Shown here piece after piece: positions 27,932 through 37,263 of a DNA stretch of 62,800 bases. The stretch is from Seonamhaeicola algicola (GTDB lineage Bacteria; Bacteroidota; Bacteroidia; Flavobacteriales; Flavobacteriaceae): NCBI RefSeq assembly GCF_007997385.1, contig NZ_VOSC01000028.1:2484-65283 (forward strand), given 5' to 3'. Numbering within the stretch: position 1 is the first letter of the stretch; every line of letters starts with the position of its first letter. The notes under the pieces were generated by a model. That model had not been told where the DNA came from. It saw only the letters and a program-made list of their open reading frames with translations, and did no database searches. Both the position numbers and the translations under genes were made by a program.

Positions 27932-27965
27932 ATAACCTTACGCAACTAGGTAGTTCATCGGTTAT
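27932..27965 (+). repeat. Nested inverted repeat upstream of the hybrid kinase gene
   Basis: ATAACC (27932-27937) mirrors GGTTAT (27960-27965), and inside lies AACTA-GG-TAGTT (27944-27955). It stands about 55 bases before the kinase ATG. It may be a regulator site or an RNA hairpin; it has no T run. Confidence 0.4.
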
Positions 27966-28017
27966 ATTTCTTACATAACAAAAGTTTTTATATATTTAAG
28001 TAAGAAATGCAATTTTT

Positions 28018-31000
28018 ATGAAATCCAACCAGAATAAAAAATTGTATGACTTAATTAAAGAAGACGAGTCCTTTTTTTCAACCATACAAGAAGGTTTGTT
28101 AGAAGGTTTACAAACATGGCGCATAGATAGCCCTATACACCAATGGATAAACCCACGCATCTTACTTTTTTTAGGTTATGCCCCATCACAAATATCATTT
28201 TTATCAAACGCTATACTTGATATCATAAACCCTCATGATTTACAGTTAGCCTTACAAAGTTTTAAAAAACATTTAGAAAACGAAACACACCCGTATGATC
28301 AAGAAATACGGTTTACACATAGTAATGGTAACATAGTTTGGATAAGAAGCCGAGGTTTTGCATCAAGAAATGCTAATGGTAAACCCGAAAAAATGTTTGG
28401 CTTTCACCAAGACATTACCGAGTTAAAAAAACTTCAACAAAAATTAGAACTAAAAGAAGAAGCTACAAACAAAAAAGAACAAATATTTATAAGCATATTT
28501 GAACAATCTCCTTTAGCCATTCAAATTTATGACCAAGATGGAAAATTAACAAATGCTAACAACCAAACTCTTACCCTTTTTGGCATAAAAAATAAAAGTG
28601 AAATTATTGGTTTTAACCTTTGGGATGACCCTAACTTAACAGCTGAATACCGTAAAGAATTAAAAGCAGGTAAAACAATAAAAGTTCCAGCCACTTTTAA
28701 TCCAACACCCAAAAACCCTTCTAACGCAATTTATGTTGAAAATTTTGTACTTCCAATTTATAACAAAAATAAAGTTACAGGCTACTTAGTACAAGTAACA
28801 AATATTACTGAAAGTAAACTTGCACAAGACGAATTAATACATAATGAAAAAAAATTCAGAAGTATTTTTGATAACTCTAATATAGCAATGATGCTATGTA
28901 CACCTTATGGTATTATTACTGAAATAAACAATCAATTTTTAAATCTTACTGGTTACACCCAAAAAGACTTAATAAATACAGCGTATAAAAATATTCCTTC
29001 TTTTAAAGTTTTTGAAAATGAAATTGAAAAACTTAAACAACTTATAAAAAAAGAAATTAATAATTACAGACTTGAAAAATGCCTAATAAAGAAAAATGGC
29101 AACCCCATATGGCTTGATATTGTAATTACAGCAAGACAAAATGATGAAGGAATAACAGACATGCTTATTATTATGGCTAGTGATATTTCTGAAAGCAAAA
29201 AAAGTGAAGCCATACTTAAAAATATGCTAAATGAACTCCAAGTTATTTATGATCATAACCCATCGTACACTTATCTTAAAGACACCAAAAACAATATTTT
29301 AAAAATAAGTAATACAGCAGCCCAAGCTATTGGATTAACAAAAGAACAAATAGAAGGTAAAAACGCTTCTGAAATTTACCCTATGATGGCTGATGAATAT
29401 TACAAATCTGATTTAGAAGTTATAAATTCTGGTAAAGCCAAACTAAATTATTTAAACACTTTGCATAATAAATTTGGTGAAGTACGGTGGACTATTACTA
29501 ACAAAATACCCATTAAAGAAAATGGTAAAGATGTTAGCGGTATTTTGGTTGTTTCAACAGATATTACTGAATTAAAACTTAACGAAGAAAAACTTAATGT
29601 TGCTATTGAAGGCGCTAACTTAGGCACTTGGGAGTTAAACTTAAAAACCAACGAAATTTACACCAATAAATACTGGCTAGACCATTTGGGCTATGAACAA
29701 GATGAAGTTACCTTAAAACTAGATTGGTGGTACAGCATAATGCACCCTGATGATGTTGAATATTGTAAAGATTTAATGATACAGCACTTAGAGGGCAAAA
29801 CAGATATTTATAGAGCCGAAATACGTGTAAAAAACAAAGCAGGCCAATGGGTGTGGGTGCATGAAAGAGGCAAAGTTGTATCAAGAAATATTAAAAACAA
29901 ACCCATTTTAGTTAGTGGTATACATGCCGATATTACTAAACGAAAAAATAATGAGCAAAAATTACTTAAACAAAATCACGACCTAAAAAAGGCTATTGAA
30001 AAAGCTGAAGCTGGCGAAAAAACATTTAAACAACTATTTTATGAGCACTCTGCAATAAAATTTATTATTTGTAAAGACTCTGGTAAAATATATGACGCAA
30101 ACCCTGCTGCCGCAAACTTTTATGGCTGGAGTATAGATGAGCTTAAAAAAATGAAAATTTCAGATTTAAATCTATTATCTGCTTCTGAAATTAAAAATGT
30201 AATGGACAAAGTTTCTAACAAAGAAAAGTTGCATTTTGAGTTTAAACACAAAAAAGCCGATGGTAGTATTGCTGATATTGAAGTATACTCAAGCAACATT
30301 CTAATTGATAATAAATCATATTTTTATTCAATTGTTCATGATATAACCGAAAAGAAAAAACAAGAGCAACACATTAAACTACTAGGAAAATCTGTAGAGC
30401 AAAGCCCTGTAGCTATTTTCATTACTAACAAAAACGGTATTATAGAATATATTAATCCGGCATTTACAAAAATAACAGGCTACACGTACAGTGATATTGA
30501 AAATAGCTCACTAAATATTCTAAACTCTGGTTCGCATTCTCAAGCATTTTATAACAATTTATGGGACACTATTAAAAACAATAAAAAATGGACTGGTGAA
30601 ATACAAAACAAAAGAAAAGACGGCACACTTTATTGGTGTAGTTTAGCCATTTCACCTATTGTGAATGAAAATAATGAAATAATAAACTTTGTTGCTGCTA
30701 GTGAAGACATTACCCATAAAAAAACAATGGTTGATGATTTAATTCTAGCTAAAGAAAAAGCTGAAGAAGCCAACAAACTAAAAACTGAATTTTTAAATAA
30801 TATTTCTCACGAAATTAGAACTCCAGTTAATGGTATTGTTAACTTTTCTGAATTTTTAAATGAACCCGACTTAGACACTGAAAAACGCATACATTATGCT
30901 TCTATTTTAAAAAATAGTAGCAAACAATTACTAAATATAATTGATGATATTTTAGAAATTTCAACATTAAAAACTGAAAAAGTTAAAGTTGTAAACCAGC

Positions 31001-31887
31001 CTTTTAACTTAAATAGTTTTATGTTAGATATGTATGCTATATATAGTGTAAAATCAAAAGAAACTAACATACCTTTTAACCTAAATAAACCAAACTCAAA
31101 AGATATTATTTATATTAATTCTGATAAGTCTAGATTACAAAAAGCACTTAAGCACATATTAAACAATGCTTTTAAATTTACACACAATGGCTATATAGAG
31201 TTAAGTTATACTATTTCAAATAATGCGGTTTCTTTTTATATTAAAGACACAGGTATTGGTATAGAAGCAAAACACACCAATAGTATTTTTAATCGTTTTG
31301 TTCAAGAAAACAAAAGCATAGCGCAAAACTACGGCGGACTTGGTTTAGGGCTTTCAATAGCCAAAGAAAACGCCGAACTTGTGGGTGCTACAATATCTAT
31401 AAAATCAGCTAAAGGTGCTGGAACTACTTTTTGTATAAACCTACCAACAAGCGTTGAAATTGATAAAAACCCCGATGATTCTTCAAAAAATATAATATCT
31501 CAAATTGAAAAAGATAATGTAAATATTTTAATAGTTGAAGATGAAAACTTAAACTTCATAATATTAAAAAAGCTTCTTTTAAAAACACATCAAAACTTTA
31601 ATATAATGCATGCTTTAAATGGACAAGAGGCTGTTGACTTATGTAATAACCAAACTATTGATTTAATTTTTATGGATATGAATATGCCTGTAAAAAATGG
31701 TTATAATGCCACGAAAGAAATTAAATTAAACCATCCAAAAACACCTATAATTGCACAATCTGCCTATACTTTAGATAACGACATAAAAAAAGCTTTTGAT
31801 GCGGGTGTTGATGATTTTTTAGCTAAACCAATTGATAAGAAACTACTCTTCAAAATTTTAAACAAGTATGTAAAAATTAAAAGCTAA
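28018..31887 (+). CDS. Multi-PAS hybrid sensor histidine kinase with receiver domain
   Basis: 1289 residues, without signal peptide or membrane helix, so it should be cytosolic. About seven PAS domains in tandem fill residues 30-900; several have PAC ends (FGFHQDITELKKLQ, VVSTDITELKLN, SGIHADITKRKNN, AASEDITHKK). Then come HisKA with the phosphorylatable H931 in NNISHEIRTPVNG, HATPase_c with ALKHILNNAFKF, DTGIGI and YGGLGLGLSIA, and a receiver near 1165-1285 with D1220 in IFMDMNMP and the lysine in LAKPID. It has no adjacent response regulator gene and may signal through a phosphorelay or a separate histidine phosphotransfer protein. It is convergent with the Lol-type permease, with a three-base overlap. 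Confidence 0.93.
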   Translation: MKSNQNKKLYDLIKEDESFFSTIQEGLLEGLQTWRIDSPIHQWINPRILLFLGYAPSQISFLSNAILDIINPHDLQLALQSFKKHLENETHPYDQEIRFTHSNGNIVWIRSRGFASRNANGKPEKMFGFHQDITELKKLQQKLELKEEATNKKEQIFISIFEQSPLAIQIYDQDGKLTNANNQTLTLFGIKNKSEIIGFNLWDDPNLTAEYRKELKAGKTIKVPATFNPTPKNPSNAIYVENFVLPIYNKNKVTGYLVQVTNITESKLAQDELIHNEKKFRSIFDNSNIAMMLCTPYGIITEINNQFLNLTGYTQKDLINTAYKNIPSFKVFENEIEKLKQLIKKEINNYRLEKCLIKKNGNPIWLDIVITARQNDEGITDMLIIMASDISESKKSEAILKNMLNELQVIYDHNPSYTYLKDTKNNILKISNTAAQAIGLTKEQIEGKNASEIYPMMADEYYKSDLEVINSGKAKLNYLNTLHNKFGEVRWTITNKIPIKENGKDVSGILVVSTDITELKLNEEKLNVAIEGANLGTWELNLKTNEIYTNKYWLDHLGYEQDEVTLKLDWWYSIMHPDDVEYCKDLMIQHLEGKTDIYRAEIRVKNKAGQWVWVHERGKVVSRNIKNKPILVSGIHADITKRKNNEQKLLKQNHDLKKAIEKAEAGEKTFKQLFYEHSAIKFIICKDSGKIYDANPAAANFYGWSIDELKKMKISDLNLLSASEIKNVMDKVSNKEKLHFEFKHKKADGSIADIEVYSSNILIDNKSYFYSIVHDITEKKKQEQHIKLLGKSVEQSPVAIFITNKNGIIEYINPAFTKITGYTYSDIENSSLNILNSGSHSQAFYNNLWDTIKNNKKWTGEIQNKRKDGTLYWCSLAISPIVNENNEIINFVAASEDITHKKTMVDDLILAKEKAEEANKLKTEFLNNISHEIRTPVNGIVNFSEFLNEPDLDTEKRIHYASILKNSSKQLLNIIDDILEISTLKTEKVKVVNQPFNLNSFMLDMYAIYSVKSKETNIPFNLNKPNSKDIIYINSDKSRLQKALKHILNNAFKFTHNGYIELSYTISNNAVSFYIKDTGIGIEAKHTNSIFNRFVQENKSIAQNYGGLGLGLSIAKENAELVGATISIKSAKGAGTTFCINLPTSVEIDKNPDDSSKNIISQIEKDNVNILIVEDENLNFIILKKLLLKTHQNFNIMHALNGQEAVDLCNNQTIDLIFMDMNMPVKNGYNATKEIKLNHPKTPIIAQSAYTLDNDIKKAFDAGVDDFLAKPIDKKLLFKILNKYVKIKS

Positions 31888-33119
31888 TCAAACCTAATAG
31901 CTTTTACTGGTGATATTTTTGTAATTAAGTATGAAGGTACTAAAAGCATAATTAAACACAGTAGCAAAGTGCCAATGTTTAAAGCTACTATATACCCTAA
32001 ACTAATGTAAACAGGTGCTTCGGTAACATAATAAACACTTGGGTCTAGTGTAAAAATTTTAAAATACTTTTGGGTAAATAGTAAACCTAAACCTAAAACA
32101 TTACCCCAAATTAACCCTAAAATAATTAAGTAAGACGCATTGTATAAAAATACTTTTCTAATGCTCCAATTACTTGAACCTAATGCTTTTAAAATACCTA
32201 TCATTTGAGTACGCTCTAATATTAAAACTAAAAGCGCGGTAATCATATTAATACCAGCAACTAAAATCATTATACCAATTATACCATAAATGTTAGTATC
32301 AAAAATTTTAATCCATTCAAAAATAGAACTGTATTTATTGGTAATAGTTTGTGTGTTTAAAATTGATGGTGTGTTTTCATAAACCTGAGTTCCTTTTTGG
32401 TTTAATTCACTATAATCATTAATAAAAACCTCAAAATTACCAATTTGGTCATCATCCCATTTATTTATACGTTGTATGTGCCTAATATCGCCAATTATGT
32501 AATTTGCATCAAAATCTTGAAAACCTGAATTATAAATACCAACAATTTTATATGTTATTATATTAGGCAGTTTTTCTGGGTCTTCTTTAATAAAAACCAT
32601 TTGAAATGTGTCATTCAATTTCAAATTAAGTCTGTTAGCTAAATATTGTGAAATTAAAACATCTTCATTTCTTTTATTAGTATAATCTGGCAATTTTCCT
32701 TCAACTAAAAACTCATTAAAATACTGCCAGTTATAATCTGCTCCTACGCCTTTTAAATAAGCAGCTTCAAAATACGCTTCTGTTCTTACAACACCATACT
32801 TTGAGGCCACAGCTTGTATGTGTTTTATGCCGTCAACTGTTTTAAATTCAGGATAAAACGCTTGTTTTTTTGAGATGGGTAAAATACTTTCTTCAGATGT
32901 GTTACTATCATAATTTGTAATAAGAATATGGCCATTAAAAGCCACTACTTTATCTCTAATTTTTTGCTGCAAGCCAATGCCTGTTGCAATAGTTATCATC
33001 ATTACCAAAACCCCAATAGCAATTGCGGCAATACCAATTTTTATTATTGGTGCCGAAACACTACTTTTATACGATTTACTGCTAATAATACGTTTAGCTA
33101 AAAAATATTCAAAATTCAA
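31884..33119 (-). CDS. ABC transporter permease, LolC/LolE type
   Basis: 411 residues starting at a TTG (MNFEYFLAKRIISSKSYKSS); no ATG fits the conserved family start. It shows one N-terminal membrane helix (KIGIAAIAIGVLVMMITIAT), a large periplasmic domain (about 50-270) and three C-terminal helices of an FtsX/MacB-type permease (IYGIIGIMILVAGINMITA, LIILGLIWGNVLGLGLLF, IALNIGTLLLCLIMLLVP). LolCE complexes pull lipoproteins out of the inner membrane. The matching ATPase gene is not adjacent. The start lies only six bases from that of the divergent NamZ-like gene. Confidence 0.87.
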   Translation of the reverse strand: MNFEYFLAKRIISSKSYKSSVSAPIIKIGIAAIAIGVLVMMITIATGIGLQQKIRDKVVAFNGHILITNYDSNTSEESILPISKKQAFYPEFKTVDGIKHIQAVASKYGVVRTEAYFEAAYLKGVGADYNWQYFNEFLVEGKLPDYTNKRNEDVLISQYLANRLNLKLNDTFQMVFIKEDPEKLPNIITYKIVGIYNSGFQDFDANYIIGDIRHIQRINKWDDDQIGNFEVFINDYSELNQKGTQVYENTPSILNTQTITNKYSSIFEWIKIFDTNIYGIIGIMILVAGINMITALLVLILERTQMIGILKALGSSNWSIRKVFLYNASYLIILGLIWGNVLGLGLLFTQKYFKIFTLDPSVYYVTEAPVYISLGYIVALNIGTLLLCLIMLLVPSYLITKISPVKAIRFD

Positions 33120-33125
33120 TATAAT

Positions 33126-34394
33126 ATGCGCTTTACCTTTGCCAAAAATACAGTTTTATTATTTGTTTTAATACTAATTTCTTGCGGAAACACAAATAAG
33201 GCAAAACACCAAATAGCTAGTGGTAATAAAACTAATACTGCAAATTTAAAAAAACATACAACAGAAAATATATTACCAATTGTTGGCGCAAACCAAACAC
33301 AATTGTATTTACCGCTTTTAAAAACAAAACGCGTTGGTATTGTAGCTAACCAAACTAGTGTTATTTTTAAAAATAATACTAGTAGTTTGAAAAGTAATAA
33401 CTATACACATGTAGTTGACTCTTTATTGGCTTTAAACATTAATGTAAAAAAAGTTTTTGCACCAGAACATGGTTTTAGAGGAAACGCCGATGCTGGCGAA
33501 ATTGTAAAAGATGGTATAGACACCAAAACCAATTTACCCATTATATCTTTATACGGAAACAATAAAAAACCTAAACCGGAGCAATTAGCAAATTTAGATG
33601 TTGTTCTTTTTGATATTCAGGATGTTGGCGCACGTTTTTACACATATATTTCTACATTACACTATGTTATGGAAGCCTGTGCCGAGGCTAAAATTCCGGT
33701 TATTATTTTTGATAGACCAAACCCAAACGGACATTACATTGATGGACCAATTTTAGAAACCGAACATAAAAGTTTTGTTGGTATGCACCCAATTCCGGTG
33801 GTTCATGGTTTAACAATTGCTGAATATGCTAAAATGATTAATGGTGAAAAATGGCTAGCAAACGGTATAGCCTGCGAAATTAAAATTATACCTGTAAAAC
33901 ACTACACACACAAAACACCATACAATTTACCCATTAAACCAAGCCCAAATTTACCTAACCACATGGCTATAAATTTATACCCAAGTTTATGTTTTTTTGA
34001 AGGAACAAATGTTAGTGCCGGCCGTGGTACTAACCATCAATTTCAAATATTTGGTAGCCCGTTTTTAGATAAAACTATTTTCAATTTTCAATTTACACCG
34101 CAACCCAATGAAGGTGCTAAATACCCAAAACATCAAAATAAAATATGCTACGGAAACAACTTAACTAATACAAAAAAACTTGATAATTTAAATTTACAAT
34201 GGCTTATTAAAGCTTACAAAAACACAGCTAACAACGCCAATTTTTTTAATAACTTTTTCACAAAACTTGCTGGTACAAAAAAGTTACAACACCAAATTGA
34301 ATCTGGTTTAAATGACACTGATATTAGAGCCTCATGGCAAGAAGATTTGCGTGCTTTTAAAACCATTAGAGCTAAATACTTAATATATAATTAA
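33126..34394 (+). CDS. namZ: Exo-beta-N-acetylmuramidase NamZ-like lipoprotein (DUF1343)
   Basis: 422 residues. A lipoprotein signal (MRFTFAKNTVLLFVLILISC, cysteine 20) is followed by a DUF1343 domain: RVGIVANQTS, KVFAPEHGFRGNADAGE, LPIISLYG, DVVLFDIQDVGARFYTYISTL, VIIFDRPNPNG, YPSLCFFEGTNVSAGRGT. The founding enzyme of this family removes terminal MurNAc from peptidoglycan fragments, so a cell-wall recycling role is likely. The invariant EHGFRG and EGTNVSAGRGT motifs are intact. The gene is divergent from the Lol-type permease with no room for a separate promoter. Confidence 0.88.
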   Translation: MRFTFAKNTVLLFVLILISCGNTNKAKHQIASGNKTNTANLKKHTTENILPIVGANQTQLYLPLLKTKRVGIVANQTSVIFKNNTSSLKSNNYTHVVDSLLALNINVKKVFAPEHGFRGNADAGEIVKDGIDTKTNLPIISLYGNNKKPKPEQLANLDVVLFDIQDVGARFYTYISTLHYVMEACAEAKIPVIIFDRPNPNGHYIDGPILETEHKSFVGMHPIPVVHGLTIAEYAKMINGEKWLANGIACEIKIIPVKHYTHKTPYNLPIKPSPNLPNHMAINLYPSLCFFEGTNVSAGRGTNHQFQIFGSPFLDKTIFNFQFTPQPNEGAKYPKHQNKICYGNNLTNTKKLDNLNLQWLIKAYKNTANNANFFNNFFTKLAGTKKLQHQIESGLNDTDIRASWQEDLRAFKTIRAKYLIYN

Positions 34395-34399
34395 TAACA

Positions 34400-35230
34400 T
34401 TAAGGTGTAATAGTTGGTTTTTCATAAGGTTGAAACGGTTGTTTTAAAAGCTCTGTTACACGTCCGTTTTTTTCTTCATCAGGAAACACATCAACCCCAT
34501 AAATTAATTTATCTCTATCATATTCCATGTATGTTCCCAATAACCTGTCCCAAATTGAAAATATATTTCCGTAGTTAGAGTCTGTGTACGGTAACCTGTA
34601 ATGGTGATGCACTTTATGCATATCGGGCGATACTAATAAATAACTCAATATTTTATCAATACGCTTTGGTAGTTTAATATTTGCATGATTAAATTGTGAT
34701 GATACCAATGATAACGATTGATACAACATTACAATACCAATAGGTGCACCAACTAAAATAACACCAATAAGTGTAAATGTAAACCTTATTACACTTTCAA
34801 TGGGGTGATGCCTGTTTGCTGTAGTGGTATCTACATTATGATCTGTGTGGTGTACTAAATGCACCATCCAAAGTATACTTACTTTATGCTCAACTAAATG
34901 GGCTAAATATGCGCCAAAAAAATCTAAAAGCAATATGCCTAAAAACACATATAGCCAAAGCGGTATTGCGGGTAGCCAATTAATAATGCCAAAATTATTA
35001 GCAGTTACCCAATCGGCAGATTTCAACAACAAAAAAGCCAACACAAAATTAATTACAACTGTGGTTAAGGTAAAAAATATGTTTGGCCATGCGTGTTTCC
35101 ATTTTTTGTAATTGAATTTAAAAAGAGGTACAGCGCTTTCAATAAGCCAAAAAATTGTTAAACCACCTACTAAAATAAGGCTTCTGTGTAAAGACGGAAT
35201 GGTTTCAAAATAATGTATTAGGTCTTGCAT
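34400..35230 (-). CDS. Membrane fatty acid hydroxylase / sterol desaturase family protein
   Basis: 276 residues from the ATG at 35230 (MQDLIHYFETIPSLHRS); a GTG 18 bases earlier is less likely. Four or more membrane helices carry the diiron histidine motifs HLVEHK, HLVHHTDHNVD, NRHHP and HKVHHH with HY. The family hydroxylates or desaturates lipid chains. The substrate is unknown. A -7 element lies 32 bases upstream. It is convergent with the NamZ-like gene, five bases apart. Confidence 0.9.
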   Translation of the reverse strand: MQDLIHYFETIPSLHRSLILVGGLTIFWLIESAVPLFKFNYKKWKHAWPNIFFTLTTVVINFVLAFLLLKSADWVTANNFGIINWLPAIPLWLYVFLGILLLDFFGAYLAHLVEHKVSILWMVHLVHHTDHNVDTTTANRHHPIESVIRFTFTLIGVILVGAPIGIVMLYQSLSLVSSQFNHANIKLPKRIDKILSYLLVSPDMHKVHHHYRLPYTDSNYGNIFSIWDRLLGTYMEYDRDKLIYGVDVFPDEEKNGRVTELLKQPFQPYEKPTITP

Positions 35231-35261
35231 TTTTAATTTAGTTTTCACTAAATATACAATA

Positions 35262-35269
35262 CAAAAATA
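35262..35269 (-). promoter_or_regulatory. Predicted -7 element for the fatty acid hydroxylase gene
   Basis: TATTTTTG on the minus strand gives a leader of about 26 bases to the ATG at 35230. Confidence 0.45.
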
Positions 35270-35286
35270 AATTATGCACGCATAGT

Positions 35287-35778
35287 TTATTTTATATGTT
35301 GTTTCATAGCTTCAACAATATTAAAGGCCGCAGGACAAATAGCTACATTTTTTAATGTTAAGTTTGAAATTTGCTGAAACTTTTTTCTGTCTGTATGCGG
35401 AAACTCACGGCAAGCCTTTGGGCGTACATCATAAATTGAACAGTAATTATCTGCACCTAAAAACGTACAAGGCACGCTTTGCAATACATAATCATTCTCT
35501 TCATCAAGTCTTAAATACTGAGCAATAAACTGCTGCGGTTTTAATCTAAAAAACTTTGCAATACGTTCAATATCTTTATCTGTAAAAAGTGGCCCCGTAG
35601 TTTTACAACAATTTGCACAAGCTAAACAATTGGTTTTAGTAAATTCTTCATCGTGTAAATCTTGCATAATGTAGTCTAAATTTTTTGGCGGCTTTTTTTT
35701 TAACTTCTGAAAGAATTTCTTGTTTTCGTTATGCTTATCTTTGGCCTGCTTTGGAAGGTTATTTATAATGTCTTGCAT
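35287..35778 (-). CDS. YkgJ family cysteine cluster protein
   Basis: 163 residues. Cysteines 51, 54, 57 and 58 (CLACANCC) pair with later ones in VPCTFLGADNYCSIYDVRPKACREFP, the zinc- or iron-chelating YkgJ pattern (CxxCxxCC...C...Cx(n)CxxFP). The N-terminal 45 residues are lysine-rich. The biochemical role of the family is not established. The upstream -7 element lies almost on the ATG. Confidence 0.88.
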   Translation of the reverse strand: MQDIINNLPKQAKDKHNENKKFFQKLKKKPPKNLDYIMQDLHDEEFTKTNCLACANCCKTTGPLFTDKDIERIAKFFRLKPQQFIAQYLRLDEENDYVLQSVPCTFLGADNYCSIYDVRPKACREFPHTDRKKFQQISNLTLKNVAICPAAFNIVEAMKQHIK

Positions 35779-35782
35779 GGTA

Positions 35783-35790
35783 CAAAAATA
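35783..35790 (-). promoter_or_regulatory. Predicted -7 element abutting the YkgJ start codon
   Basis: TATTTTTG on the minus strand ends five bases before the ATG at 35778, so the transcript would be nearly leaderless or the true start codon lies further in. Confidence 0.4.
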
Positions 35791-35941
35791 ATGGTTTTAC
35801 TAATTACATAAGGCGCATTACAACGGTAATGTAACAAAATTTTTAACGAGTCTACAACGCATGTATTACTAACAATAATAAAAACTAAAAACTTTACTTA
35901 AACGCTACTTTGTAACAATTTCAAAATAACTTAAAAAAAAG

Positions 35942-36637
35942 ATGAAAGACATTTTTGGAAAAGCATTACTTGATTTTTTTAACGGACATTATACAGAAGA
36001 TATTATTACATCAACAAGTATTTCTGCAGAAGATGAGCTACCTCTTATCTATTTATTTAGAACGTTTTCTGAAATGCCTCCGTTAGAAAAAAAAGCTTTA
36101 AAATTAGCCAAAGGTACTGTTTTAGATGTTGGCTGTGGTGCTGGTAGCCATAGCTTATACTTACAAGAAAAAGGATTTGAAGTTAAAGCCATTGACATAT
36201 CAAAAGGCGCAGTTGCTGTTGCCCAAAAACGCGGTATTATTAATGCTGAAGTTTTGAATATTTTAGATGAAACTAACGCTTTTGATACCATTTTATTACT
36301 AATGAATGGCACTGGTATTTTTCAAGAACTAAAACAGGTTGCTACGTATTTAAAACACTTAAAAACACTTTTAAAATCAAACGGACAAATACTTATTGAT
36401 TCATCAGACATTAAATATATGTATGAAGATGATGATGGCGGTTTTTGGATGGATACCAACAGTAATTATTACGGTGAATTAGATTATTTTATTAGCTATA
36501 AAGGCGAAAAGGAAACACCTATGAAATGGTTGTATTTAGATTTTAACACCTTAAAATTAGCATGCGAAACCGTTGGTTTAAATTGTGAATTAATTGCTGA
36601 AGGTTCTCATTTTGATTATTTGGCTCGTTTAAGTTAA
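35942..36637 (+). CDS. Class I SAM-dependent methyltransferase
   Basis: 231 residues. The SAM-binding motif I reads VLDVGCGAGSHSLYL (residues 60-74), followed by FEVKAIDIS (motif II acidic end) and TILLLMNGTGIFQEL. The N-terminal 50 residues are a family-specific lid. Substrate unknown. It stands alone between a divergent cysteine-cluster gene and a convergent DUF1287 gene. Confidence 0.9.
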   Translation: MKDIFGKALLDFFNGHYTEDIITSTSISAEDELPLIYLFRTFSEMPPLEKKALKLAKGTVLDVGCGAGSHSLYLQEKGFEVKAIDISKGAVAVAQKRGIINAEVLNILDETNAFDTILLLMNGTGIFQELKQVATYLKHLKTLLKSNGQILIDSSDIKYMYEDDDGGFWMDTNSNYYGELDYFISYKGEKETPMKWLYLDFNTLKLACETVGLNCELIAEGSHFDYLARLS

Positions 36638-36656
36638 GTATGCGTTTTAAATGATG

Positions 36657-37238
36657 TTAAAACCTATAGTGTCCAATAATTTTATAATTAAACAAACAAT
36701 CTTCTAAAACTTGGCCAGCTCCAATATTATGCACTATTAAGTAACGTTTACCATCATCAGATTTTTTATTTACAACAATACCAATGTGTGTTATTGCACC
36801 TCCTAAATTCCAACAAACTACGTCTCCAGGTTTATAGTCAGTGGCATTTTTAGTTATAGGTTTATTGTAGCCTTTTCTATTAAAATAAGTCATTAAATTA
36901 GGAACACGCCTGTGGTCTATATTTTTATCGGTGTGTTTAAGCCCCCAAATTTTAGGATAAACAGCAAAATTTAATAGCATATCTTCATGTACTTCCTTTT
37001 GCAAGTCTATTCCTAACATACGGTAAGCTCTTATAACAACATCAGTACAAACACCTTTATTTTTGGGTATATCGCCATTTGGGTAATCAATTAAAAAGTA
37101 ACTAGGATCGTAAATTACCTTTTGCTTTGTTAATTCTAAAGCACAATCAGATAATGTTAGTTGACGTGTATTTACTTGAGCAGAAGAAGCAATACTAATA
37201 AATAGAATACTATAAATTAGTTTTTTAATTGCTTTCAT
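36657..37238 (-). CDS. DUF1287 secreted protein
   Basis: 193 residues with a signal peptide ending near IASSAQ. The NlpC/P60-like fold of DUF1287 is suggested by a cysteine in NKGVCTDVVIRAYRMLGIDLQ, followed by DHRRVPNLMTYF, GDVVCWNLGG and THIGIVVN with its histidine. The cysteine and histidine would make a cysteine-protease-type active site, but the substrate is not known. It follows the T2SSG-like gene after 25 bases on the same strand. Confidence 0.85.
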   Translation of the reverse strand: MKAIKKLIYSILFISIASSAQVNTRQLTLSDCALELTKQKVIYDPSYFLIDYPNGDIPKNKGVCTDVVIRAYRMLGIDLQKEVHEDMLLNFAVYPKIWGLKHTDKNIDHRRVPNLMTYFNRKGYNKPITKNATDYKPGDVVCWNLGGAITHIGIVVNKKSDDGKRYLIVHNIGAGQVLEDCLFNYKIIGHYRF

Positions 37239-37263
37239 ACCTTACTTAATAGTTAATTAAAAA

